From Cymbidium sinense (lineage: Eukaryota; Streptophyta; Magnoliopsida; Asparagales; Orchidaceae), in the NCBI GenBank assembly GCA_021442155.1, contig CM038216.1, forward strand, positions 160,627,983-160,691,982: DNA of 64,000 nt, written 5' to 3'. Below are positions 13,840 to 23,569 of this stretch, piece after piece. The notes below the pieces were generated by a model. It was not told where the DNA came from. It saw only the letters and a list, made by a program, of their open reading frames with translations, and made no database searches. How positions within the stretch are numbered: position 1 is the first letter of the stretch; each line of letters opens with the position of its first letter. Position numbers and translations under genes: made by a program.

Positions 13840-14620
13840 GATCCATATGGGTCAAATGGGTCAAGTTGGGCTAAGTTGATCATTTTGACCAAATTGGGTA
13901 AAGTGGTGACTTGGGTGAGTTCAATTTTCCATTTTGGAGTGAATGAATATAATTGGTTTGTTTCAATTTGGGTTTAGATTTTGGCTCATATGGTTCAATT
14001 TTCATCAAATGGGTCATGTTGACCAATTTGGCCATATTGGTCAAATTGGCTTGACATGGGTTAGGTCTTTTGTTCAATTGAAAATGGGTGATTGATTGGA
14101 AGAGTTGATTTGAATTGGTTTGGATCATGGAGTGAATTAGTTCAATTTGATTCTTTAGGTCAAATTGGGCTAATTACCAAATTGGGTTCAATTGAAGGTT
14201 AGATCATTTTAATATTGAATTAGTGATTGGGTGGAAGCTTTGGTTTCAACAAATTTGGTCTAAGATTTGATTTGGTTCAATTTGTCCTTCAGGTCAAATT
14301 GGGTCAACTTGGGTCAAATGATCCGATTGGCTTGATTAGGTTCAATTGATTGTAGTAGGGTGTTCAATAATGAAAGGATTGGATGGTTTGATTTGATCCA
14401 ATGAGAGTTTAATTGTAGTTTGATTCAATTACCCCTTTTAGGTCACTTTGGGTCAAGTGACTTGGTCAAGCCAATGTGGACCAATTGGGGTTAAGGATGG
14501 TTAGGATGTGTTCATTGATGAATTTGAGGTTGATTTGTGGGTTTTGTTTGTAATTGATTTGAGCTTAATTAGGTTTTGGCTCATTTGAACCCTTTGGGTC
14601 AAATGGGCTAACTTGGGTTG
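13840..14620 (+). repeat. diverged ~135-165-bp tandem repeats with GGTCAAATTGGG core
   Basis: The core TTAGGTCAAATTGGG recurs near 13850, 14005, 14157, 14291, 14440 and 14595 with drifting sequence between. The same arrangement is seen in the tails of C (about 28850-29480), T2 (about 31400-31960) and, reversed, F (about 55020-56110). The pattern gives the tail a strong G-on-one-strand (TGGGTCAAATGGGTC) character. Confidence 0.65.
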
Positions 14621-15083
14621 TTCACATTCCTTTGGTTTAGTTGGCTTGATTATAAGTGTTGGGATGGTGAAATGATCTAATGAATAATTGAAATGATTGA
14701 GAAAATCAAATTTAATTTAGTTTGCTTGAATGGGTTTGAATTGGCTCATATGATTATGATGTATTAACTTGGGTTAAGGTCCAAGTTAATTTGGCTTGGA
14801 GCTTGGATTGAAAAACCAAATTCAATTAAGATTAATTGAATACGTTTGAGATTAGTTTAGCTCCATCTACACAAGCTTAAGTTTGGATGAGTGAATAGTT
14901 ATGAGTTTTAGTTCAAGCCTTAGAATAGGTGAAACCTATTTGTCCTAAGGTGGACTTTGATCTTAGGGTTATGCCTTCTAAGTCTCTAAGCTGTTTAGTG
15001 TCCCTTTAATCATTAGAGTGTCCTAGCACTAAGAAAATTCAAGTGTCTAGAAGGTTCCTAGTTTTAAGATGGAAAAGATTAAT

Positions 15084-15102
15084 CCTCACTCCAAAAGTGA
15101 GG
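15084..15102 (+). other. terminal hairpin of element A
   Basis: CCTCACT / CCAAA / AGTGAGG forms a perfect 7-bp stem with a 5-base loop, ending 6 bases before the element's 3' end. Copy F keeps most of it (CCTCATTCCAAAAGTGAGG), C keeps only the inner part, and T2 has lost it. Confidence 0.6.
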
Positions 15103-15108
15103 TCAATA

Positions 15109-15113
15109 ATGCT
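15109..15113. repeat. right 5-bp target-site duplication of element A
   Basis: ATGCT, the partner of ATGCC at 8215-8219. Copia codons (A-I-x-L-L-H-A-F-A-C-F-K) resume directly here. Confidence 0.75.
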
Positions 15114-15490
15114 ATTTGACTATTGCATGCATTTGCTTGTTTTAAAAGTTTCAAAGTTTTTTAGATGGATGTTTAATGTTCTTTCTTTAATGGTGTTATA
15201 AAAGGAGATGTGTTTATTGAATAGGCACCTAAATTTGTAAACTAATTTTACCTTGGTTATGTTTATAAATTGAAAATTGCTTTTATGGTTTAAAATAAGT
15301 GGCTCATGCTTGGTATGATAGGCTTAGTTCATTTTTGTTGTAAAATTCTTTTGTTATAGGATCTATTAAATTTTAATATTTTTATTTTAAAGATTTATGT
15401 TGGTGATATACTATTTGGATCAACTAACTCTTTATTGTGAAGCTTTTGAGACTAATAAGCAAAGAATTTGTGATGACATTGATAGTGAAC
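15114..15490 (+). pseudogene. copia reverse transcriptase (fragment 2)
   Basis: The copia frame resumes after element A with LLHAFACFKSFKVF, then FFNGVIKGDVFIE*APKFVN, YVYKLKIAF, and the active-site block IYVGDILFGSTNSLL. The conserved YVDD is YVGD here, so one catalytic aspartate is lost even apart from the stops. The reading ends near 'DDIDSEL' at the poly(T) that marks the 3' end of the inserted L1. Confidence 0.85.
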
Positions 15491-17380
15491 TTTTTTTAGA
15501 AAGCAAAGATTGCATTAAGATGGAGTTCTGACATGCAACATTTTCCTTAATGAAAGCAAATTGAGCATGTCACCTAGGATACAAGGATAGATAAAATATA
15601 AGAATAGATTGATGTGTATTTCTTAGTGGCCCCAATCCTAGCAAGATGATCAGTAGGCATATTCCCCTCTCTGTGGATGTGAGAAAGTTTGATGTCTTTG
15701 AGTTTGATTAGTTGGAGTATTGAAATAATTTTATAAGTCATACTCCATGGAGGTTCAACGATTATACTAATAATGCTGAGTAAACGAGTGGAATCAGTTT
15801 CAATACAGAAGGAGTTGGGAAATGCTTGAGCAATCATGAGCGCAAAGAGAAAACCATTAGCTTTAGCAAACATGGGGCTTATGGGGCTCTAAAGTTTATG
15901 GAAAGTACAGATGACAGATCCCTCCTAATCTCTAATGATGCCTCTTGAGCCAACTATGTTGGATAGAGGATGAAAGGAGCTATCTATATTAATTTTAAGC
16001 CAAGGTTGTTTTGGTTTAATCCAAAATACCAAATTACTAGAATTGGTTGTGAAGATTGATTGAGATTTCTATTTCAGTCTCTTGTAATGGATAACCTATT
16101 GGATGTGGTTGGGTATTTGTTGGATAATGGCCTTAGGTGTCTTTTTTTTATTATTGTCCTTGGTTTCATTTCTATCCATCCATACTAAAGTGGTGAAATG
16201 ATAGGAAGACATTTTTTGCATTTGGAGGTGAGGCATGCAGGTTGGTCCATGAGCTAAGGAATTGACTAAAATCTCTAGGATGTTGTATCATGTCTTGCAG
16301 ACCAAAGTGTGATTGGGGTTTAGTCTAAATATTCTTAGCTTTTTGATAATGAAGGAATAGATGTGCTATAGTTTTCTCTTCATAATAGAATTGGCATTTA
16401 GAGGCTAGGTAAATCCCTCTTTTCTTAAGGCCAACCTTAGTGGACAAAGCGTTGTTGAAAATTCTCCAACAGAGGAAAGAGATAGTTGTCCTACAATAGG
16501 GATGCCATATGGACTATCCCCAACAATTAGAGGTGGAATTAGTGGTTGCCTTGTAAAGTCTGCTTGTGAGCTATTTCCCTCCCTACAATGTAACTAAGGC
16601 CTTCTCTCTAATAGCTGGATTCAGAGGAATGTGGATAATGTCTATAATAATGTTTTTAAGGAAGATATTGAAGCAATTCACTGTGATTCCATGCAATAGA
16701 GCCTTCAGTGTTAAGAAAAAAGTCTTTAACCAAATGTCATTCCACATGTCAATATTTCCATCCGCTATCTTCCTTCTAATGAATGGTTCAATAGAATTCG
16801 TGATCCTTAACAGATTCTTCTGGAGGGGGAAATCTAATGGCTTGAGTTTAGCCTCTATGGGGTGAACTTTACGGCAATATTTTGCTAGCATAAACTTGGC
16901 CCATAGATTTGTGTTTTTCCTTAGTTTTACCAAAAAAATTCTTGAAATTGTAGTTGATAAGGTCCTTCAATGATTTTAATCGCTGCCCACCATGGTCCTT
17001 AGGTTTGAATGCTCTTCTCCATGTTGTCTAGTGATAGCCTCTCCTATTTCCTCTCCAAAGGAACATGTTGAATATGGATTCGATTCTCCTTTTAGTGTGA
17101 ATAGGCATTTGTGTTGACTGAAGATTGTGTAAAGGTATGGTAGCCAAGATACTTTGGATTAAAGTAAGTCTACCTCCAGATGAAAGCAGATGATTCTCCC
17201 ATGATAACAAATCTTTTTATAGCTTAAATATTATATTAGTGAAGTAGGCCTTCATGGTTCTACCTGTATAGATAGGAGAGCTTACTCCTTGGAATTTAAT
17301 TTTAAGCATAAAAATAAATGTACATTCTTAAGTCTATCTATGAATAGTAAAGAGTTATTCAAAGAGTTTAGATTGTAAGA
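15491..17380 (-). mobile_element. 5'-truncated L1-type LINE (copy 1)
   Basis: Minus-strand L1 sequence lies between copia RT and copia RNase H. Segments in order on the minus strand are: post-RT region 17028-17210 (LLSSGGRLTLIQSILATIP and IESIFNMFLWRGNRRG), the region before the zinc-binding domain 16583-16933 (W.KFMLAKYC, WNDIWL), a zinc-binding RT-associated region near 16430-16480, and an RNase H-like domain 15574-15873 (ETDSTRLLSII and LSHIHREGNMPTDHLAR). A T-run at 15491 corresponds to the 3' poly(A) end. The reverse transcriptase core and endonuclease are missing, as in typical 5' truncation. No clear target duplication was found. About 60 copia residues seem lost at the site. Confidence 0.8.
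15574..15873 (-). pseudogene. L1 RNase H-like domain fragment
   Basis: An open frame of 99 codons reading ...ALMIAQAFPNSFCIETDS... to LSHIHREGNMPTDHLARIG. The ETDS and 'H.RE.N..(A/T)D.LA' motifs are those of the RVT_3/RNase H-like domain at the C-terminus of plant L1 ORF2. The first acidic residue of the RNase H catalytic set lies outside the fragment. It is part of the truncated L1. Confidence 0.75.
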
Positions 17381-18095
17381 TTGTAAGAGCATCAACACCC
17401 CTACGAACCCTATAACTCAATTAGACAAGATTTCTACATGTAAGTCCATTCCCTAAGATTTATCATGGGATGATAGCCTCTTTACTTTACTTTAACATTA
17501 GTAGACCTAATATAATATTTAGTTTCTATATTTATGAACAAGTTTAAGTTGTTCTAAAGGACTCTAATTTGAAAGTTATTAAAAAGGATCTTTCAATATT
17601 TGACTGGAAGACCTAATTTAGAAATTTGATATCCTTATGAGAGATCATCTTTTGATCTTTTTGGCTATTCTAATTTTGATTTTGCAAGGTTCAAAGTTGA
17701 TAGAAAAAATACTTTAGGCACACATCTGTTTATTAGTGACTCATTAGTTTCATGATTCAATAGAAGAAATTTTTTTTGTTATTTTATCTACTATTGAATC
17801 ATAATACATTATTGTAGGAAGTTGTGTTTCCCAAGTTTTATGGATAAAGCAATAAATTCATGGTCTTGGTGTATAGATAGGTACTATTTCAAATATGTGA
17901 GATAACACTAGTACTATTTGCTAACTAAGAATCTAATTCAGTACTACGCACCAAACACATAGATGTCAAACATCATTTCATTATGAAAGGAGACTTTAAT
18001 ATTCAATTCATTGACATGGAAAATTAATTAGTGAACCTTTTTACAAAAGCCCTAAATTTTGATAGGTTGAGCTTTCTTAGATCATGATTAGGTGT
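17381..18095 (+). pseudogene. copia RNase H and polyprotein C-terminus (fragment 3)
   Basis: The copia frame returns right after the L1 with 'STPMNPITQLDKIS', then GLWYPYERSSFDLFGYSDFD, CKVDRKNTLGTH..ISDSLVS, a region matching the AEAEY block in degraded form, KHIDVKHHFIMKGD, and VNLFTKALNFDRLSFLRS. The last is the conserved copia C-terminus (normally 'ADIFTKPL'). Multiple stops and shifts are present. It completes the element that starts at 6990. Confidence 0.85.
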
Positions 18096-18426
18096 AATAG
18101 ATGTTGGTTTGGACTTTCTTCATTTGATTTTTTTTTAATTTGGTTTTAGTTTATTTCTTTTACTTTTTCATGCATCCTTGTTTTCATTCTTTTACTTTAT
18201 ATCATTTTTCTCATTATATTTTTTACATGCATTTTTCTTATCAATTTTGTGTACTTTATTTTATAAATGTTTGTTTCTTTTAATTTTTTTCTATATTATG
18301 TTCATCCACGATTTCATTTTCTTTTATTTTCCACTTTACTTTATTCATCAATGCAATCTCATTTTTTTCTAGTCTATATTTACTTTATTTATTTTCATTT
18401 TTTATTCACGCTTATGTAAAGAAGCT
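18096..18426 (+). other. T-rich copia 3' untranslated region
   Basis: A pyrimidine-rich stretch without coding content follows the copia C-terminus. Its open frames are only Phe/Tyr-rich readings of poly(T). A long non-coding 3' region is usual for SIRE/Maximus-type copia elements. Confidence 0.5.
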
Positions 18427-19300
18427 ATGACACCTAATTGGGTGAATTGAGTATTTAAAAATTTTTAAAATTTAAAATTTTAATTTTAAACATTATAGAA
18501 TTTTAGTTGCAAAGATCTTTCTAATATAATATAATAAATAAGCAAGTAAATAAAATTACATAAAAGAAAAAGAAGAGAGAGATTCTTATGTGGTTCATAA
18601 ACCAAACTTTATCGACCGTCCTAACTAGAATTCACTAATCAAAAAGAGATTACACCCAATCTCTATACTTTTCAACATTAGGGAAGTACAACGTCAAATC
18701 CCTAGTTTCCTACAATGGAAAACTACAAAACCAACACTTTTACGACAAAAGTAACAAAAGAAAATTACAAAGTTAATGTCTAACACTCAATTTTAAAAGA
18801 TTTTACACTCAAATCCTGACTAAATAATATTAAAATAAATAAAAAAAGAGCTCAAGTTCATGTTATATTCTTTAATGAATTTTAAACAATGTAATGAATA
18901 AAATTTCAAACTAATATTCAAGATTTCAAAGTGTATGTATGTAAGTAAAACAAATTCATTCAATCTAAATAGAAATTCTTTCAAGTCTTTTAAAAGAAAA
19001 ATGAAAAGAGATCAAAAGAGTATTTTGACAATAAAGCATATAAAACTTTTCATTCAAATCCAACCAATAAACTTAACTATTCAAGAAAAAAATTAGAACA
19101 ATAATTTTTTAAATCACTTGCATATAATAAAACCTTTTAAATTAAAAGCAATCCATTCAAAATATTTGACTTATAAATGAAAAGAGACTAAAGAAAAGTT
19201 ACAAATTTAAAGTATATGCAACTTTTCATTCAAAAAATGAGATACAACTTCAAAGTATTGAAAAGAAATTAAAATTCTTGATTTAATTGATCAAAGAGAA
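18427..19300 (-). repeat. copia LTR remnant, minus orientation
   Basis: This part matches the single LTR of the minus-strand copia element at 42645-44460 in the same direction. Shared blocks include AATTCACTAA near 18631/42710, CTCAATTTTAAAA near 18787/42866, and AGAGCTCA near 18848/42938. The orientation is opposite to the copia coding sequence just before it, so it is not that element's own 3' LTR. A separate solo-LTR fragment is the likely origin. Confidence 0.5.
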
Positions 19301-19339
19301 AGATTTGATCTCCTTACTTAAGAGCTCCAAATTTCTTAT

Positions 19340-22300
19340 GATTGGTATTAGAATGAATAGAGCTTTAATTCATATGCATAGATAATTCAATTAAATAAAA
19401 TACAATCTTTGCATGGTTTTCATTCCTCTAATTATGAATGCATTTATATGTATGTAAGATAGCACATATATAGTATGTACATGGAATATGAAGCTTTAAG
19501 TAGCCCTAAGGAGGTCATTTGATTACCTCACATCCCTAGTTTAACAAGGCATGTACTTGCTTATATCTTTTATACTTGTATATGTGTATATGATTAAGGG
19601 ATGAAAAGCCTCCCTTCTATTTAAAATACATGCAAACATGTATAAACTTTTCTTCTATGTTCATGTATATAAATCTACATATGTTTGAATGATAATAAGT
19701 ATATAATCTGGATATCCCAAGAATATGAGGCTTTAAGTAGCCCCAAGGAGGTCATTTGATTATCTCACTTCCTTGGTTAACAAAGGAACTTACTTATTTA
19801 ATTTTATTCCTATGTATTTTTGTATTAAAATTTGGATAGAGCTTTAATTTACATGTATAAATAATTCAATCAAACAAAATATAATTTCCAGATATATGCA
19901 TTCATTCATGATCATTTAAGTATGACAAAATATGTTATATGTATAGGTATGCTAAGTGTTAAATCATATGAATTATTTGGGTAATGGAAAGGAATGGTTC
20001 AACATTTTTTATGTGATAGTAATTCAATTACATTAATCTTAAGAAGCCTTTCATATTGAATAGGGCTCTTTAAGGTTAACCTAAACTTAGGATTAATAAA
20101 AATTATTTAATAAGATAATCACTAAAGAGAATTAAACCAAATTAATGTGCTTTAGAAAGTGGCTTAAGGTAGGGATGAAAGAGGGTAAGCCACTTTCTTC
20201 TCTTTATAACACTTAGATGCTAAGTGTAAATCACATGAATCAATACAAAACATGAATTAAAAGTTTATAAATTAACTAAACAACTTGAAATAAAACTAAC
20301 CTTCATGGTTAAATTATAATTTTCCAAATTTAGAGAATTATAACTCTAATACTTAGTTAAGACATACCACACAAAACCTTGGCACACACACTAGAATTAA
20401 AAACCTTTATAAGTTAGGATGGTGTATGTGATGTTATGTTTTATTTTGTGATGTAATATTTTAGATGTTGGTTTATGACTTTGGATGTTAGGCTATTGTT
20501 AGCCTAATCTTGCTTTCTGCACGAGATTGTGCTTGAGGGATTGCTTAAAAATAAATACAAATGTTCTCTTTATAGGTTTCTTATACCCCTAAGCATAATC
20601 CAAGTTAGGATAGGTGGGCTTGGTTACCCATGTGCAGGGTGCTAAGTCCAAATTATAAAATATAACATCTTGGGAATGTATGTATGTTTAGCTAACCTCT
20701 ATTTTGCAGATGTAGTTAGATTTACTTTTTCCAAAAAAGTAATTTTGCAATAGGAATTAGGATTAATTTTATGGGGGATTAGGATGAGTGGTGGCTAGAA
20801 GGCTTGTCCTGTGGTGCCCTGTGATGCTTTAGAGAAAATCAATTCAAAGGAAAGAAGGAAGAAAGAAGAAAGAAGAAATGAAGGAGTGAAGACCCCCATA
20901 GCATGTATTCAATTTCAATTGAAATTATTCTTTTATATTCTGGGTTGTATAAGGGTAGAGCTCAACTACCCAATATTTTCTCTTTTTTGGGGTGTATGGT
21001 GGTACCTGGTGCCTCTTATTATTTTATGGTAGTTTATAAAATGGATGATGTTGTGTTTAGCTTGCATATCAGGATTGCATCTTTTTCATAATTTTTTTAT
21101 GATTGATGATTTAATGTGTGGCCTAAATGCAGTAGGCTCTTAGAAAAAAATTAATTTTTCTACCTCCACTAACAACTTATAATTAAATTTTAAATAACTC
21201 ATTACCTCATCATAAAGCTTAGGCTATAATCAAGATAATTAAAAGATTTAACAACCCCTTTAGTTGTATGTTGTATGTTTCACATCATACATATTATATT
21301 GAACCACTCTTATAAAATGAGGGCCTCCACTCTTGCACTTTATGGACCACTCGACCTATGAGAGCAACCCCTCATGGTGGAGTTTCATCCTCTTTCTCTT
21401 TTGATTTGGCCAATATTCAAGTTTCATCATGCATTTAGGCATAAGAAATCCCAAATCCTTTGTCCAAATGAATGAGTCAAAATAAAATAAAATTTGCAAA
21501 ATTTTACATTTTTAGACTAAGTTATGTGCCCATACCACTCATGCTCTAGTCTCTTAGAGAGTGGGTTTAGGACTTTAGTTTCTTTCCAAATTAAATAACA
21601 AGCATAACCATCTTGCAATTACATAAGACTAAACTACATGGTTTTGAATCATAGGAGGTGTTAGCTGGTGGCACTCTAAGCGGTTGTAAGTCTAGAAGAG
21701 TCGGATAGATTTATTCTCTCTTATGGAGGTAAATTATTATGTCCCCCTTTCGCTTAGATTTAGGTGCTTTTAGCTTGTGCCAAAGCTCCCTAGGTTTAGG
21801 ATCCGAGGTTGCTTATTTCCCTTGGGCTACAAGCATAAATCCTCATCTCATAGATATTTCACAATCTTGTGTTGATGGATTATAAGCCCTAGCAATTTAA
21901 TAAAATTTCAACTCAAACAAAAAAAATCTCTTCACTTTTAAAAATATAAAGCCTCATTATAAGATATGTTGGCATGCTTACTAGGCTTCCTAGTATCATG
22001 AGCACTTCTTACTTATCTTCCTTTAGATTCCAAAAATAAATCTTTCTAATTGAGAAATCCCACTTGACTTTCCAAAATAGGCTTACCTCCACAGGGAACT
22101 AAAAAATCGAGCATAAAATAAACTTCTTTACTTTTCCATGTAAAGTAGGGGAAAGATCTTTGGTATATATGAAGACCCATCATGCCTTATGAGTCTTTAT
22201 TAGGTGATTAGGTCCATTATAGGGTGATGTTTCTATCTTTTAAGATAGTACATCATACATCAATGTCATACCCGATCACTTCAATAAGTACCCCCTACGA

Positions 22301-22343
22301 TCTGCTTGGTGTCGACACGACCCATCCAAAAATAAACACCATA
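19340..22343 (-). mobile_element. non-coding element copy B (head only, reversed)
   Basis: On the minus strand this begins at 22343 with TATGGTGTTTATTTTTGG and follows the head of copy A for about 3 kb: the start block, the GATGTACTATCTT block, the CTTTACATGGAAAAGTAAAG hairpin (near 22130-22150), and the duplicated GAGGTCATTTGATTA module (19511 and 19748 on the plus strand). A larger partial duplication is also visible: AGAGCTTTAATT near 19355 and 19842. The middle and tail of the element are absent. No coding sequence is present; the short frames at 20811-21091 are chance. Confidence 0.75.
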
Positions 22344-22379
22344 ATTACCTTTTGATTGGTACTCACATTGTCTTCATAA

Positions 22380-23386
22380 TTTAACAAAGAAAGGTTTAAT
22401 TCCACATACATGGTTTAAGCACAGGTTAGAATACTTTGAAAGGATATAAAACAAAAAAATGCAAGAACTCTCAATCAAGACCCGGACTAGGCTTTGGCAC
22501 AATAGGTCTGATGGATGACGATGACTACTGCTTGGTCATTGCCAATCATTTGGAATCTGATAATTTCTTTTTAAATCATATTAACTCTTATGAGGAGGTT
22601 TGCTTAGAACTTCAAATGATCCAAATGATTTTCAAGTCAAAGATGCACCTCTAGAATTCGAAGAAGAAATTAAATCAACTATTGATGAACTCGAAATTAA
22701 CTTGGGATTGACATTCCACGATGTACATCAGTTTTTTATTGAATGAAACTAAAATCAATGACTTAGTTAGGCTACTCAGTTTAAGGACTACTTTGCATGG
22801 AGTATGAAGAAATTCATTAGCTAGGCATGGCGGTCCATAAGTGATATGCCTCTAAAAGCAAACCTAGGCATGCGATTAGACATTGAACAAAATGTCATTA
22901 CTAAACTCAAGAAATTTAATGATGTTGGTTTCATCTAAGAGGAAAAACACCCCACCTAGTTGGCTATCATCGTCTCAATTAAGAAGAAGAATAAACAAAT
23001 TCGTAAGTGTCAATTTTAGGGATTGTAATAAGGCAAGTCCAAAAGATGAATTTATGCTACTAATACTAGAACTAATGTAGTCTTCTCTTAGATGAATGGT
23101 TCATCTGGATATAACCACATAAAGATGGCACCTAAAGATGAAAGGAACACTACTCTCAGAACCCCGATCAAAATATATTACAATAAAGTCATGCCTTTCG
23201 GCCGTAAAAATGATGGTGCTACATACCAGCGAGCCATGACTCAAATCTTCGATGAACTCATTCATCACCAAACTGAATGCTAAGTTTATGATCTTGTGAT
23301 CAAAAGCAAAGAAAAGTAAGACCACCTCTTTGACTTTGTTGTGTTTATTTCTCAAACTCTTAAGGAATTTGAAAAATAAAATTATG
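22380..23386 (+). pseudogene. Ty3/gypsy polymerase fragment (reverse transcriptase N-terminal half)
   Basis: Degraded plus-strand gypsy sequence. A pre-RT region near 22436-22730 includes QSRPGLGFGT. Reverse transcriptase blocks follow: VNFRDCNKASPKDEF at about 23010-23060 (family: VDFRDLNKACPKDEFPLP), MNGSSGYNHIKMAPKDE at 23092-23142, VMPFGRKNDGATYQRAM at 23191-23241, and then a changed 'YVDDLVVKSK' region (CMVYDLVIKSKEK, with a stop) near 23279-23310. The YVDD catalytic aspartates are therefore degraded. The reading ends after 'EFEK*.KL' where element C begins. The wording resembles the Tat/Ogre or Athila branch more than chromoviruses, but I cannot settle this. Confidence 0.75.
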
Positions 23387-23539
23387 TGTGTATGTTGGGA
23401 CACCATGAAGATCCACAGATGTACTCATTAGTGATGGTGTGACATTGAGGAATGATGTACTATCTCGAGATAGAAGTCACCATCTATAATAATCACCAAG
23501 GACTCTAAGGGCAATGGGTATTGATATACAGAGATCTTC

Positions 23540-23569
23540 CCCTACTTTACATGGAAAAGTAAAGTAGGG
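23540..23569 (+). other. conserved head hairpin of the non-coding element
   Basis: CCCTACTTTAC, an 8-base loop ATGGAAAA, then GTAAAGTAGGG: a perfect 11-bp stem. Copies B (near 22130-22150) and E (33601-33628) keep a shorter stem with nearly the same loop. A has drifted and D has lost it. Confidence 0.7.

Larger units (their letters stand above)
8220..15108 (+). mobile_element. giant non-coding TG...CA element, copy A (solo-LTR-like, 6,889 bp)
   Basis: The element starts TGTGATGTTTTAATTTTG and ends GAGGTCAATA (family consensus GGTCAACA). It sits inside copia reverse transcriptase codons, flanked by ATGCC/ATGCT. No reading frame longer than about 80 codons with family resemblance exists in it. 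The first 3 kb (head) recurs as copies B, C, D and E. The last 2 kb (tail) recurs as C, T2 and F. The head has a duplicated ~220-bp module (10840-11160). The tail has diverged 135-165-bp repeats. TG...CA ends with a 5-bp duplication are the hallmark of LTRs, and there is no internal pair of terminal repeats, so a solo LTR is the simplest reading. Its length is far above the usual 0.3-2 kb. A non-autonomous element of another type remains possible. Confidence 0.7.
6990..18095 (+). mobile_element. Ty1/copia retrotransposon, decayed and split by two insertions
   Basis: Copia polyprotein segments run in order on the plus strand: gag-pre-integrase and integrase (about 6990-7900), reverse transcriptase part 1 (about 7930-8219), reverse transcriptase part 2 (15114-15490), and RNase H (17381-18095). 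The frame is broken by many stops and shifts. Two later insertions separate the parts: the 6.9-kb non-coding element at 8220-15108 and a truncated L1 at 15491-17380. The motif wording and order (gag-pre-integrase, integrase, RT, RNase H) are diagnostic of copia rather than gypsy. No 5' LTR, gag or protease was found upstream, and no clear matching 3' LTR downstream. Confidence 0.85.

Noticed and set aside
13759..14128. Overlapping open frames on both strands in the GGTCAAATTGGG region
   Set aside because: They are frames kept open by a repeat with few stop codons, not a gene. The copies in C, T2 and F do not keep the same frame.
8220..15108. Element A as a Helitron
   Set aside because: There is a 3' hairpin, but no TC start and no CTRR end, and the copia coding frame shows a target duplication.
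18178..18372. Phe-rich membrane-like small protein
   Set aside because: It reads a T-rich copia 3' untranslated region. Hydrophobicity comes from TTT codons.
22380..23386. Endogenous pararetrovirus polymerase
   Set aside because: The RT wording (GSSGYNHIKMAPKDE, PFGRKNDGATYQRAM) is that of Ty3/gypsy, and no movement or coat protein sequence is nearby.
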